Notes: generated from the sequence alone by a model not told the origin. Positions 1-10,086 are shown, counted from the stretch's first letter. The stretch is 60,594 nucleotides of DNA from Singulisphaera sp. GP187 (GCA_945868575.1 CAMBMH010000004.1:1-60594); one strand, 5' to 3'. A program made the numbers and translations.

Positions 1-88
1 TGGGCCGTTGGGGATAGGCTAGGGATTCGGATCAACAGAAAAGCATCAACAATTCCCTTGGGCCTCTTTGAGGGCGCTGCGCTTGGTC

Positions 89-712
<624 letters not shown>

Positions 713-1318
713 ATGGCGCAATCGAATCGGGCTTTGCTATGGTTGGGTTTTGTGTTTTTTGGGGTCTTTGCGGTCTCCCAAGGCACACAGTCCAACTTTA
801 TTAACCTTCAAAACCATGCCCGCCAAACCCGGCTGGAAATGGAAACTGTTCGCGAAACCAACGATGCACTGGTGGACAATCAGAACGAGATGAGGCGAAA
901 GCTCATCGAGGTCGAAGGGGTACGCGATTCGATCCACACCGAGGTCATTGGGCTTCGTGAGGTGGTCCTCGAGCGCGATCGCCTCAAAGCCGAAGTTGCG
1001 GACCTGAGGCTTGTGGTCGCGGAACGCGATCAGCTCCTCCGCGAAGTTGCCGCGCTAAAAGTGATCTCCCAGGACCGCGATCGTCTGGTGGTGGAACTCA
1101 AGGGTCGCACCGCAGAGCGGGATATCTTTGCGGCTCGATGTGACTCCATGAAAAAGGGACTAATGAATCTGATGGGCGCGGATGAGCAAGCGCACAAGGA
1201 GATGCTCTCCGCCGGCCTGCGTGGCCCAAAGGACTCCGAAGACAAGCCCGATGTCAATGATCGTGGAAGGTTCCAGATTGTGCCTGCCAGCCGGGTTCGG
1301 GACAGCAAGATTCGCTAA
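713..1318 (+). CDS. secreted or membrane-anchored coiled-coil protein
   Basis: 201 residues. Residues 8-23 form a hydrophobic segment (signal peptide or single membrane anchor). Residues about 33-145 are a long heptad-rich helix with repeated ERDRL / ERDQLL / QDRDRL elements spaced like a coiled coil. The C-terminal 50 residues are polar and probably disordered. I do not recognise a family; a periplasmic spacer or scaffold is possible but unproven. The ATG at 713 follows a GGGG stretch at a short distance. Its stop codon overlaps the stop of the convergent LemA-type gene by 4 nt, so the two transcripts must overlap at their 3' ends. Confidence 0.75.
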   Translation: MAQSNRALLWLGFVFFGVFAVSQGTQSNFINLQNHARQTRLEMETVRETNDALVDNQNEMRRKLIEVEGVRDSIHTEVIGLREVVLERDRLKAEVADLRLVVAERDQLLREVAALKVISQDRDRLVVELKGRTAERDIFAARCDSMKKGLMNLMGADEQAHKEMLSAGLRGPKDSEDKPDVNDRGRFQIVPASRVRDSKIR

Positions 1319-2676
1319 GCTGTTGTTGTGATCGATGGAGCCGTGCCCCCATTTTCCTGAAGGTGCACCCGCACCGGGGCGCGCTCCATTTCTGTGGCGG
1401 ACCAGAGTGGCCGGGTCCTGAAGCCCATGATGCGGGACAGCCAACCTTCGGGGATCCGTTCCAATCGTGTGTTGTGCCAGGTCGCTTGATCGTTATAGAA
1501 ACCCCTGGCAAGTGCGATTCGTTCTTCAGTGTTGGCAAGCTCTCCCATCAACTTCGAAAAATTTCCAGCCGTTTTGAGATCGGGATAGGCCTCAGCTAGC
1601 ACCCTCATGGGATAGGTTAATCCTTCCACCCCAACCCCGGATCTGCTGTTTGCCTGGTTACGAAGGGCAACCAGGGCAGTTTGCACTTCTTTTTCGTAAC
1701 CTTGAATCGCCTGTACAGAGCGGATGAGTTGCGGAATCAGGTCGGCCCGCCTTTTAAGTTCGATGTCCACAAGGGACCAGGCCCGATTGGTACGATTGCG
1801 CAGATCCACAAGGCTGTTAAAGACCTGCCACATCCAGGCGAACGACAAAAACCCGGCGAAAATCCCTGCAGGGAGAAACCAACCCGGCCAAGCCACATTT
1901 GCCGGGATTTGGCGTATACCCAAATCCCGGATGATCCAACCAAGCTCAACGAATAACAATCCAAAAAAGGCCCAAAGCAAAAGGCTCCAGCCACGCGACC
2001 TGAGAACCTGTTCCTCGGTGCGATTGGAGATCAGAAACACAGGAGCGTTTTTGTCTGCGGCGATTTCCGGGGCTACAATGTCCTTTCTTTCGCGCGCCTG
2101 GCCCACTATGTAAAGTGGCGCATGCAATGGGAAGGCCTGTTCATGAAACCTTCGGCGGTAGGTGGAATCGGGCACCACTCCGGCTGGGCCTATCCCGTAA
2201 TAAAGTGGATCGGCAATTCCAACCGTTTTGTCGAACACCGAAGTCATCTCGAAGGTCGCACCTTCGGGATGGACCAAAATGATACCTGTATCATCGCGAA
2301 GATAAAAGGGTTCAAGAACAACTCCGCCATCCACCCTGATCCATCCCGATTCGGTTTTGGTGCGGGTTTTGGTATTGCCATCGGAATCGGTGTAGGTCTC
2401 GGTGACGGTCCGTGACCAATGTTCATCAATGCCCCAGTCGTAAGCGACGCAAGGCTTGTTGGCGAGGTAACTGGAAAGAGGGGATTCCACCTCGGCGGTC
2501 CCTTTAACCTCCACCAGACCGATGAAAACACCTTTGGCTTTTGAGGTGGGTAGGTCTTCGAGCAGTCGACGATGTCTCAGCGACCACATCCATCCCCAAA
2601 GCATCAGGATGCAAAGAAACACGCCACCGGATGGAATCAAAATTTCCGGTACAAAGATATCCCCAGGCGATTGCAT
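1315..2676 (-). CDS. GIDE-type domain / LemA fusion membrane protein
   Basis: 453 residues. An N-terminal membrane segment (about 13-33) is followed by a region resembling the GIDE/MULAN E3-ligase-like domain of bacteria (about 45-210: KGxVEVKGTAE, SPLSSYLANKPCVAYDW, then a WSRTVTETYTDSDGN strand pair). Two further membrane segments lie near 232-290. The C-terminal third is a LemA domain (about 290-425: LVDLRNRTNRAWSLVDIELKRRADLIPQLI, then a helical bundle ending in an NDQATWHN-like element). LemA proteins have an extracytoplasmic helical bundle of unclear role; the GIDE-like domain is also poorly understood in bacteria. ATG at 2676 has AAGGGG about 10 nt upstream. Last gene of a minus-strand group running from 4862. 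Confidence 0.85.
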   Translation of the reverse strand: MQSPGDIFVPEILIPSGGVFLCILMLWGWMWSLRHRRLLEDLPTSKAKGVFIGLVEVKGTAEVESPLSSYLANKPCVAYDWGIDEHWSRTVTETYTDSDGNTKTRTKTESGWIRVDGGVVLEPFYLRDDTGIILVHPEGATFEMTSVFDKTVGIADPLYYGIGPAGVVPDSTYRRRFHEQAFPLHAPLYIVGQARERKDIVAPEIAADKNAPVFLISNRTEEQVLRSRGWSLLLWAFFGLLFVELGWIIRDLGIRQIPANVAWPGWFLPAGIFAGFLSFAWMWQVFNSLVDLRNRTNRAWSLVDIELKRRADLIPQLIRSVQAIQGYEKEVQTALVALRNQANSRSGVGVEGLTYPMRVLAEAYPDLKTAGNFSKLMGELANTEERIALARGFYNDQATWHNTRLERIPEGWLSRIMGFRTRPLWSATEMERAPVRVHLQENGGTAPSITTTA

Positions 2677-2783
2677 TACAGGCTACCCCTTTCCGGGCGC
2701 CCCCAGGTTGCGGTTACGGAGGAGCCAGTTTGGCTGATTTATGGATTTTGGAACAGAACCGGAATTCGCCCAAAAGGTATCGC

Positions 2784-4151
2784 CTATTTTGGCCAACCGG
2801 TGATTCCCGCCAATCCGACTCCCCCAAGACAGGCGGTTGCCATGTGCCCATCGGGAATGCGGAAAACTCCGGGAAACTGGTCGGCCCAGGGATCGTTTGC
2901 CGCGGGGAGGTATTGGCGTCCGTTGGATTCGATCGCGCTGATCCCCCTGACCCAGGCGGCAAGGGAAGCAGAGTGAAGAAGGGATGCTCCGACACAGGTC
3001 AGGTCCTGCACACAAAGGAACATTCCGTGCTTGCGGGCAGCGGCGGCCATTAATAGCGATTGGCTTTGTCCCTTGCAGGCCTTGAGGGCGGCGCCTGTGT
3101 ACCCCATTTCCCTGGCTAGCATCAGCGTTTCCAGATCAAGTAGCGACTCATCAATCACAACGGGGATTTTCGCCGAGGCGCGGTGCATCGTGTTGGCGCG
3201 ATCCGCCTTCAGGTCCCGTTTGGTTGGCTGTTCAATATAAGAGATCCGGGCATAGGCCCAAGGCGAGAGGTCTTCCAGCCTCGCAAGGAATTCGAGGAGA
3301 TTGTCCTCGTGGGGGACCCGCTCGTTGAAATCGAGTGAATAGCGCCAATGGGTTATCTTTTTTATAGACATTGCCCGTTGGGCGACCTCCTCGATCCTGA
3401 GAACCCGTCTGACATCCCAGTCGATATCATCCCCGTTGAGTTTGATTTTCAGATGGCTAAGGCCGTCCCGTGGGATCCACTCCTCCAGAGTTTCGGGAAG
3501 ACCATCGCCCACAGGCTTGACCATCTCGGAATGGTCGAGGGGATCAAGCGCCCCGACCAGGTGATAGAGTGGCAGACGGGGTTCGGGCAGGGGTTTGAGC
3601 TGGTCATCCAGACGAATTCCACAATATTCCGATCCTAAAAATGATCCAAGGTCGCCGCCCAAATATTCAGGCCCATAACAGTGCCAAACCGGCTTGTTGA
3701 AAAGCTTGCCATACGCATCGTGGAGCGCGGCATCAAAAGGGCTTGCGGCGACCAATGCGGCCAAATGGGGCACGGGCTCGCCCAGGTTGTTTTCGATGCC
3801 GATCGAATCCGAAACCTTGAAGAGTTCAGGTTCCAGATCCATGGTGATCCGGATCGGATGCGCTTTGATTTTTGCGTCCCGATAGAGGTCGGCCGCTCGC
3901 ACGGCGATGGACCGCATCGCACCCAAAGTCTGGTCGTAGCTGAGATTACGGGTGGGAAAACTCCAGACATTGCCCAAAGGCATCGACCCGAAACCGCTCG
4001 CACGCGTCCCATCCGCCGACTCAACCACAATCTCGGCATTTAACAGGGTTGCCCGATCAAGGGCCACTCCCCCAAACTTGATCGGCGTGCGATACGCATA
4101 ATCCTCGGTATGGTGCCGAACATCGACGATGCGAACGGGAATACCAGCCAT
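2784..4151 (-). CDS. enolase-superfamily protein, MLE-like subgroup
   Basis: About 455 residues from the chosen ATG at 4151, which has an AGGA about 9 nt upstream; an in-frame ATG at 4178 has no ribosome site. The C-terminal barrel shows the catalytic set of the muconate lactonizing subgroup: HLKIKLNG (the KxK on strand 2), SLDFNE (metal Asp), YIEQP (metal Glu), VIDES (metal Asp) and ALKACKG (strand 6 Lys). Members abstract a proton alpha to a carboxylate (cycloisomerase, dipeptide epimerase, o-succinylbenzoate synthase), but the substrate cannot be read from sequence. At about 455 residues it is longer than the usual 350-380, with extra sequence around 150-200. It lies 42 nt after the secreted thioredoxin-like gene, probably in the same transcript. 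Confidence 0.85.
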   Translation of the reverse strand: MAGIPVRIVDVRHHTEDYAYRTPIKFGGVALDRATLLNAEIVVESADGTRASGFGSMPLGNVWSFPTRNLSYDQTLGAMRSIAVRAADLYRDAKIKAHPIRITMDLEPELFKVSDSIGIENNLGEPVPHLAALVAASPFDAALHDAYGKLFNKPVWHCYGPEYLGGDLGSFLGSEYCGIRLDDQLKPLPEPRLPLYHLVGALDPLDHSEMVKPVGDGLPETLEEWIPRDGLSHLKIKLNGDDIDWDVRRVLRIEEVAQRAMSIKKITHWRYSLDFNERVPHEDNLLEFLARLEDLSPWAYARISYIEQPTKRDLKADRANTMHRASAKIPVVIDESLLDLETLMLAREMGYTGAALKACKGQSQSLLMAAAARKHGMFLCVQDLTCVGASLLHSASLAAWVRGISAIESNGRQYLPAANDPWADQFPGVFRIPDGHMATACLGGVGLAGITGWPK

Positions 4152-4193
4152 GGTGGGGTTCCTATTGGTACCAATCAAAAGGGGGGAGGTGGA

Positions 4194-4862
4194 TCAGGAA
4201 GGTTTTTTGGGAGACCCGGCGGATTCCGGTTTGGCTACCGGTTTCGATTCGGGGGTGGACCCGGTTTTGGTTTCCTTGGGTGGGCTTTTTTCTTTTGGGG
4301 GAACAGGTGCGATCCGGTCAAGTTCAATCGTTAAGGCGGATTCCAAACCTTTTGCCTCCTCACCCTGTTTCAAGCTAAGCACCTTCTCAATTTTCCCATC
4401 TTTTGCTATAACTGCATATATTAATCCTTTTCCATCGAGGCGATAGGCGGGAGGGCCTTGGGCATCCTCAAAAGTTCCCACCGGAAGCCGACGAAGGGCA
4501 GCTTTATCGGCCCACCGAACAATTGGCCCATCAAGGTCTTCCTGTTTGGGGCTGCAAAAGGTCAGCCAGGAAGCAAGGGTACCCCGCTTGGCCAATTCCC
4601 CATCCATAAATTTGGCAATTTGGGTAACCTCGACAGAGGTCCACCCCTCATCGCTTTTCGACTCCTTGTTGGGGTCCCGGGCAGGAGCAAAGAGGATTAC
4701 CACGGGTTTTTCGATCGATTCACAAACATAACAATGAGATCGACCCCTTTGCTCGCCGACAGAAAGAATGAAGGTGTACGGGGGAAGTTTGGTTCCTGGA
4801 GGAACAGTCATTTGGGCGGGTGTCTGCAAAGCCAAGACAAAAAGGGCAAACTGGGCAATCAT
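4194..4862 (-). CDS. secreted thioredoxin-like protein of unknown function
   Basis: 222 residues with a short N-terminal signal sequence (residues 1-17, ending near TPAQ). Residues about 26-160 look like a degenerate thioredoxin fold: a CYVC pair (CxxC) is followed by a KPVVILFAPA strand, and a later segment (RLDGKGLIYAVIAKDG) resembles the beta hairpin of such folds. The C-terminal 45 residues are a Pro/Lys/Ser-rich tail, probably disordered or wall-contacting. A redox or substrate-binding role outside the cytoplasm is inference. ATG at 4862 is preceded by GGAGG at 7 nt, a good ribosome site. It begins the minus-strand group leading to the enolase-type and LemA genes and is divergent from the KDO genes. 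Confidence 0.65.
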   Translation of the reverse strand: MIAQFALFVLALQTPAQMTVPPGTKLPPYTFILSVGEQRGRSHCYVCESIEKPVVILFAPARDPNKESKSDEGWTSVEVTQIAKFMDGELAKRGTLASWLTFCSPKQEDLDGPIVRWADKAALRRLPVGTFEDAQGPPAYRLDGKGLIYAVIAKDGKIEKVLSLKQGEEAKGLESALTIELDRIAPVPPKEKSPPKETKTGSTPESKPVAKPESAGSPKKPS

Positions 4863-5013
4863 GGCTGGCCTCCATCAGACAAGGGAATTTGGGAACTCTG
4901 ACGAACCAAATAAGCCCGACTTGTTTTCTTGACCGGGGGTGGGTTATCTTTCCGAATTGGATCAACTCCCTCCTGTCCTAGCGGGCGGGGGGGCAAAACT
5001 CAAGGAGGCAAGG

Positions 5014-6081
5014 ATGCCTCGATCACTGAGTACATGGACCCCCGATGAGGGGTCGAGTGAGAGGATGGGCCGCGAAGGGCCAGAGATTCTTCGTTTTGGC
5101 AAGGAGATACTCCTTGCCGAGGCGGAGGCTTTGCGCATCGTTTCCGACCGTCTGGACGAACAATTCGAACATACCGTTGAACTGATTCTTGGAACGATCG
5201 AACTGGGCACTGGCCGCATTTTGACATGTGGGGTCGGCAAATGTGCCGATATCGCCCGAAAAATCACAGGCACCCTCAACTCCACGGGCACCCGCTCCAC
5301 TTTCCTCGATCCGGTCCAGGCAGTGCATGGTGATTTGGGCCTGGTTCATCCCCATGATGTGGTGATGCTTTTTTCCCACAGTGGCGAAAGTGAAGAGATC
5401 ACCAAGCTTTTGGAGCCACTTTCGGAACTTTGCAGCGCGCTGATTGGTGTCACTGGAAACCGCGAATCGTCCCTGGCCAAACGCGCAGACATTGCCTTGG
5501 TGTATGGACCGCTTGAAGAGGTTTGTCCACTTGGATTGGCTCCAAGCGCCAGCAGCACCACAATGCTCGCTTTGGGCGATGCGGTGGCCTTCTCGGTGAG
5601 CCGTGCCAGAGGCTTTGGCCAGGAAGACTTTGCCCGTTTCCATCCTGCCGGTTCGTTGGGAAGAAAACTCGCCCGAGTGGAACAAGTGATGCGCCATACG
5701 CACGAAGCCCGCATCGCACCCGATACCAAAACGATCCGGGAGGTCATGGCCCAGGGAACCGGTCGCGGACGACGCACCGGCGCGGTCATTCTCGTGGATG
5801 ACACAGGCGCACTTAGTGGCATCTTCACGGATAGCGATTTCGCCCGCCTTATCGCCCGCAAAGGCGAGGAGTGGCTGGATATGCCCATATCCGAGGCAAT
5901 GACACGCAACCCCCTTGTGGCCCGGTTTGGGTCGCGGGTGGGTGAGGCGATGCAACAAATGTCCGACCGGAAGATCAGTGAGCTTCCCGTGGTCGACGCG
6001 AAAAACAGACCGCTGGGTATCCTGGATATCACCGACCTGATCGGAATCGCGGGTGCCGCGGCCAGAAAAAAGGCAGCCTGA
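5014..6081 (+). CDS. kdsD: arabinose-5-phosphate isomerase (KpsF/GutQ/KdsD type)
   Basis: 355 residues from the ATG at 5014, preceded by AAGGAGG at 5002-5008; a longer in-frame reading from 4939 lacks a ribosome site. It interconverts D-ribulose 5-phosphate and D-arabinose 5-phosphate, the first KDO step. An N-terminal SIS domain (about 40-210) shows ILTCGVGKCADIARK, VMLFSHSGESEEI and LGLAPSASSTTMLALGDA, which match the family. Two CBS domains follow (about 230-345), ending GILDITDLIG. The next gene encodes the KDO-8-phosphate phosphatase, which supports a KDO role over a sugar-alcohol (gutQ) role. Confidence 0.92.
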   Translation: MPRSLSTWTPDEGSSERMGREGPEILRFGKEILLAEAEALRIVSDRLDEQFEHTVELILGTIELGTGRILTCGVGKCADIARKITGTLNSTGTRSTFLDPVQAVHGDLGLVHPHDVVMLFSHSGESEEITKLLEPLSELCSALIGVTGNRESSLAKRADIALVYGPLEEVCPLGLAPSASSTTMLALGDAVAFSVSRARGFGQEDFARFHPAGSLGRKLARVEQVMRHTHEARIAPDTKTIREVMAQGTGRGRRTGAVILVDDTGALSGIFTDSDFARLIARKGEEWLDMPISEAMTRNPLVARFGSRVGEAMQQMSDRKISELPVVDAKNRPLGILDITDLIGIAGAAARKKAA

Positions 6082-6128
6082 AAGAAACATGGATCCCAAG
6101 GGAATTAGATGAAAATACTGGATCTTTC

Positions 6129-6650
6129 ATGACTCCTTTGGCCGGGATTTGCCGGAAAATCCGGATGCTGGTGCTCGATGTGGATGGTGTGTTAACGCCG
6201 GGACATCTGATGCCCAAAGTGGCCTCCCAGACGGAAGGCCATCCTGAATCCAAGTGGTTTCATGTCCGTGATGGGCTGGCCCTTAGGGCCTGGCAGGACG
6301 CGGGCGGAGAAGTTGCGGTCCTTACGGGCCGGGGTGGCGCGGTGGTGGAGGCGCGGTGCAAGGAGCTTGGCATTGCCAGGCTCATTCAGGGCGCCAATCC
6401 TAAAACCCCCGCCTTTGAAAAATTGCTCGCCGAAACGAACACGCCGCCCGAGGCCGTGTGCGCCATAGGCGATGACCTGGCCGATGTGCCTTTGCTTAGG
6501 CAGTGCGGTTTGGGTGTGGCGGTCGCCGATGCATGTGTCGATGCAAAGAGCGCCGCAAAAATCATCACGCGCCTACCCGGCGGATCCGGGGCGGTGCGTG
6601 AGGTTGTTGAATTGATCATGAGGGCAAGGGGAACCTGGCCGAACGCGTAA
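6129..6650 (+). CDS. kdsC: 3-deoxy-D-manno-octulosonate-8-phosphate phosphatase
   Basis: 173 residues, the usual KdsC length. It belongs to the HAD superfamily without cap: LVLDVDGVLTPG carries the two catalytic aspartates, AVLTGRGG the motif II Thr, and AIGDDLADVPLL the motif IV acidic pair. It removes the phosphate from KDO-8-P, giving KDO for lipid A. It lies 47 nt after the arabinose-5-P isomerase and 43 nt before the giant OstA-like gene, so the three genes probably form one operon. The residues between the first motif and SKWFHVRDG, where KdsC proteins contact their substrate, are preserved. A related nucleotidase of the same fold is a less likely alternative. Confidence 0.88.
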   Translation: MTPLAGICRKIRMLVLDVDGVLTPGHLMPKVASQTEGHPESKWFHVRDGLALRAWQDAGGEVAVLTGRGGAVVEARCKELGIARLIQGANPKTPAFEKLLAETNTPPEAVCAIGDDLADVPLLRQCGLGVAVADACVDAKSAAKIITRLPGGSGAVREVVELIMRARGTWPNA

Positions 6651-6693
6651 GCCAACCGGGGCTTGGCGCTAATGTTTTTTTTGATTTGAGAGG

Positions 6694-9600
6694 GTGCAAA
6701 ACACCGTGTGGACTCCGCGCAGGATCGCAATGCTCTTCGTGTTCTTCGTCATTGCGGCGACGATGTACACGGGCTATGCCATGGTCCTGGGCCAGATCGA
6801 CGGTTTACCCCCACTTCCCACCGCACTTTTGCCCCGCGACAAGGAAAGCCTTCCACCCTTGCCTCCCCGGCCGGCCTCACGCGTAGTCGCCAAGCTTCAG
6901 CAAGCCTTCGGTCAGGAATGTCCCGAAGCCAACCGCCAATTCAAAATCGAGCTATCCAGCCGAAACATGGTTCTCGCATGGGACCATTTCCAGATCGAAC
7001 CCGATGGGCGCGTTTGCCTCACACCCATCAGCGTCGCAATCCTTGACAAGGACAAAGGCGATGGCCGGGGTCCGGAAATCAACAGCATTCGCGGCCAAGC
7101 CGCCTATATCCGGTTCGATCGTCCAGTGACCCAGATCTCCGACATCGGGTCGCGCAAGATCCTTGGTGGAGAAATTTCGGGCAATGTCGAAGTGGTCAAC
7201 AACCGAAGAACCGCCGCACGCGACGATGATATTGTTCTCTTTGTGCCCCAGGGGCCGGTTCACTATAGCGAGCAAAAAAAACTCATATGGACCGACGATT
7301 CGATTCACCTTTCCGACCACCAGAGCAAACCCAAGCCGACCGAAGTTCGGGGCAAAGGCATGCAGATTGAACTGCTTTCGGAAGCCAAGCCGGCCGCGAA
7401 AGGCGCCCCGGCATCCACCAAAGCCCGACAAGATGTCGTCACGGGCGTCAAGCGGATCAAACTCAATTCGGCTGTTTCGATGCACATCCATGTCGCCGAT
7501 GATGCCGGTTTCATGGCCAACGGCCCCACCGCTCCGAAGAAACCGGGAAATGCCAACGCATCCAAGGCCCATGTCACCGTAAAGACCAACGGCACATTTG
7601 AATACTTGTTTGGTCCGGATTCAGACACCGCGACCTTCCTTGCCCCGGCACTTGATCCAACCTCGCGAAGCCCGGCCGATGTGACCCTGACGAGACTCCA
7701 CGACGAGGTCGGCGCGGTGGACCAGCTTGTTTGCGAGAAGCTGGTGCTTACCCTTCGCAAACGGGGTCCCCGAACCGCTGCACCCGAAAAACCGACCAAT
7801 ACGACCGACCAGGCCATCGAAATCACCACGGCCCAGGCCACAGGCAAGGAGGTGATCATCACCTCGGATGCTGAAAAGCTTGAAGCCCATGGCAAGGAAC
7901 TGACTTTTGACAATCGCACCGGCAAAACCACATTGCGCGGCGAACCGAATATGTGGGCCCTGATCGATGGCAACACGATCACCACAGCCGTTCTGGAAAT
8001 CAACCAATCTCGCGATCCGGTCCTTCCGGGCAAGCCAAAACCATCTCCCGGACTTGTCGCCCCCGGACCGGGGGTCATTGAGCTTCGGGCCGACCGCCAA
8101 CCAGGCGACAAAACATCTGCGGATAAAAAAGACCTCATTCAAGCCAAGGGTAAAGTGCGCGCCGAATGGAACAAGCGCCTTTCCACCTCCAGCGACAACG
8201 GAATGGATCTCCTTGTTTTCCAGGGAAAAGCCCGCTTTTTGGACGAAGCTTCAGGGCAAAACCTTCAGGCCGACACCCTGAAACTCTGGATCGGCGAAGC
8301 GGGCGCCGCGACTCCGGGAATCTCGATGCCGTCCGCTCCAACGCGCTCCGCTCCAACAAGTATTGCTCCTTTAAACTCGCAAATATCCACTTCCAACAAA
8401 CCAAACCCCAATCCCAAGGGGAAACGCGAAATTCAGCGCCTTGAGGCGTCCGGTTCGGTTATTGCCAGGAGCCGGGAACTGCTTATTCATGAAACAGGAA
8501 AACTGACCGTTTGGTTCCTTGATCCCCCAAACAAGGGCCAGGGTTTGGGAACTGGTGGGAATCCGGTGGCACCGTTGCCCCTTCCTGGCGTTACCGCAAC
8601 AACTCCCGTTGGATCAGTCAAACCCGGAATACTCGCGGCGGGCGCTCCCGTCGGAGGCAGTCCCGCCAACTCGACCTCGGGAAATCGACTTTCGGGCCGT
8701 GATCCTTTCAATCCGGCGGCAACAGGCGACCGCAAGGATGAAAAACCAATTGATATTTCGGCCCGCTCAATCGAAACATGGGTTTACCGGATTGATAACC
8801 GTGTCCAGCTCGACCGTGTTCGCACGGAAGGACAGGTCGTTGTCCGTCAGGAACCAAACAAGCCAGGCGACAAGGGGCTGGACATCCGTGGAGAAACCCT
8901 ACAGCTTTTCTGGTCCGAACAGGGTAGCAAGCTCATCGTCGGTGGCGACCTTGCCCAACTTCGCATGGACCGGATCCTGATTGTTGGGCCGGAAATCACG
9001 ATTGACCAGCTCACCAATAAAGTGTGGGTCGATGGGATCGGCGCCATGCAGATGGATAGTGCCACAACTTTGCAGGGTGTGAAGTTGGCCAAAGCTGTAC
9101 CCTTTGAGGTTCACTGGTCCAAGTCGATGCTTTTCTCGGGCAAACATGCCGAATTTTCCGGAGACATCCAGGCGGAACAAGAAGAAGCCCGACTTGCCAG
9201 CCAGGGTCTTCAGGTATTCTTTGACACGCCAATCTCCCTCAAGGAGGGTACCCGACGCGATTCGTCCCCAAAGGTTGAACACATCGTCTGTGATCGCCAG
9301 GTTCGCGTCGAGGAAACCGTTCGGGATAAGGACAAGCTTGTCCGATTCCAGAGGATTGTGGCTGTTACCCTTTCGATGAACCGCCTTGATCAGGAAGAGG
9401 TCATTGTGGGGAATGCCCCTTCGGGAACTGCCCCTGCCGAGGCGCCCACTCGTGAAAAGAACGAGGTTCGCGCGACGGGCCCGGGCGAAGTACGCATGTT
9501 GCAGCGAGGCGGTGGGGGGGACTCACTGGATCTCAAGCCGCGTGTTCCCGCACAACCGGTTGGGGCGAATGCCCCCAAGCCGAATCCTGCCAAGCCGCCG

Positions 9601-10086
9601 GATGAGGGGAAGATGAAAATGACGCACATCAGCTTCCTCAAGAGCATGTATGCGAACAACCGTTCCAACACCGCGACTTTCCTTGAAGAGGTCCGGGTAC
9701 TCCACTTCCCCTGCGAGGATCCCAATGTGGAGGTCGAGCTGGAGAATGTACTTGACCGCTTGCCTCCAGACGCGATCTTTTTACGATGTGACCGATTGGA
9801 TGCGCTAAGTCGGGGCGAGGGGAAGAATGCCCGCCAGGATATGCGCGCCCGCGGGCGCGTTACGGTTCAGGCCCGCGAGTTCTCGGGCAGGGCCGAAATG
9901 GTCACCTATGAAGATGCCAAGGAGCAGGTGATTTTCCATGGGGCCGAAGGCGCACCCGCCGTGCTCATGCGTCAGATCAGGGTCGGCGCTCCCCCCGAGG
10001 AGATCCGTGGCCGCAAAATCACTTATTCTCGGGGCACGGGTCAGTTCAAGATTGATGATGGGCAGTGGCTGGGCGGCGGTAGCTGA
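6694..10086 (+). CDS. giant OstA/LptA-like LPS transport protein (LptC-LptA-like)
   Basis: About 1130 residues, five times the size of LptA or LptC. A single N-terminal membrane segment (about 13-32) anchors it, as in LptC. The rest is periplasmic and rich in OstA-type beta-strand repeats: segments such as VRAEWNKRL...LVFQGKARFLDE, VRTEGQVVVRQ...LDIRGETLQLFW, MLFSGKHAEFSGD and ARGRVTVQAREFSGRAEMVTY, each with the hydrophobic alternation of a beta-jellyroll. Ala/Pro/Gly-rich linkers (about 545-575, 610-675, 945-970) separate them. It follows kdsD-kdsC, the position of lptC-lptA in proteobacteria, so a role in moving LPS across the periplasm is inferred. No lptB follows. The start is uncertain: GTG at 6694 or GTG at 6706, with GAGAGG at 6687-6692. 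Confidence 0.72.
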   Translation: MQNTVWTPRRIAMLFVFFVIAATMYTGYAMVLGQIDGLPPLPTALLPRDKESLPPLPPRPASRVVAKLQQAFGQECPEANRQFKIELSSRNMVLAWDHFQIEPDGRVCLTPISVAILDKDKGDGRGPEINSIRGQAAYIRFDRPVTQISDIGSRKILGGEISGNVEVVNNRRTAARDDDIVLFVPQGPVHYSEQKKLIWTDDSIHLSDHQSKPKPTEVRGKGMQIELLSEAKPAAKGAPASTKARQDVVTGVKRIKLNSAVSMHIHVADDAGFMANGPTAPKKPGNANASKAHVTVKTNGTFEYLFGPDSDTATFLAPALDPTSRSPADVTLTRLHDEVGAVDQLVCEKLVLTLRKRGPRTAAPEKPTNTTDQAIEITTAQATGKEVIITSDAEKLEAHGKELTFDNRTGKTTLRGEPNMWALIDGNTITTAVLEINQSRDPVLPGKPKPSPGLVAPGPGVIELRADRQPGDKTSADKKDLIQAKGKVRAEWNKRLSTSSDNGMDLLVFQGKARFLDEASGQNLQADTLKLWIGEAGAATPGISMPSAPTRSAPTSIAPLNSQISTSNKPNPNPKGKREIQRLEASGSVIARSRELLIHETGKLTVWFLDPPNKGQGLGTGGNPVAPLPLPGVTATTPVGSVKPGILAAGAPVGGSPANSTSGNRLSGRDPFNPAATGDRKDEKPIDISARSIETWVYRIDNRVQLDRVRTEGQVVVRQEPNKPGDKGLDIRGETLQLFWSEQGSKLIVGGDLAQLRMDRILIVGPEITIDQLTNKVWVDGIGAMQMDSATTLQGVKLAKAVPFEVHWSKSMLFSGKHAEFSGDIQAEQEEARLASQGLQVFFDTPISLKEGTRRDSSPKVEHIVCDRQVRVEETVRDKDKLVRFQRIVAVTLSMNRLDQEEVIVGNAPSGTAPAEAPTREKNEVRATGPGEVRMLQRGGGGDSLDLKPRVPAQPVGANAPKPNPAKPPDEGKMKMTHISFLKSMYANNRSNTATFLEEVRVLHFPCEDPNVEVELENVLDRLPPDAIFLRCDRLDALSRGEGKNARQDMRARGRVTVQAREFSGRAEMVTYEDAKEQVIFHGAEGAPAVLMRQIRVGAPPEEIRGRKITYSRGTGQFKIDDGQWLGGGS

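Noticed and set aside
5023-6099. 358-residue ORF antisense to the arabinose-5-P isomerase gene
   Set aside because: Same reason: an open shadow frame opposite a clearly recognised enzyme.
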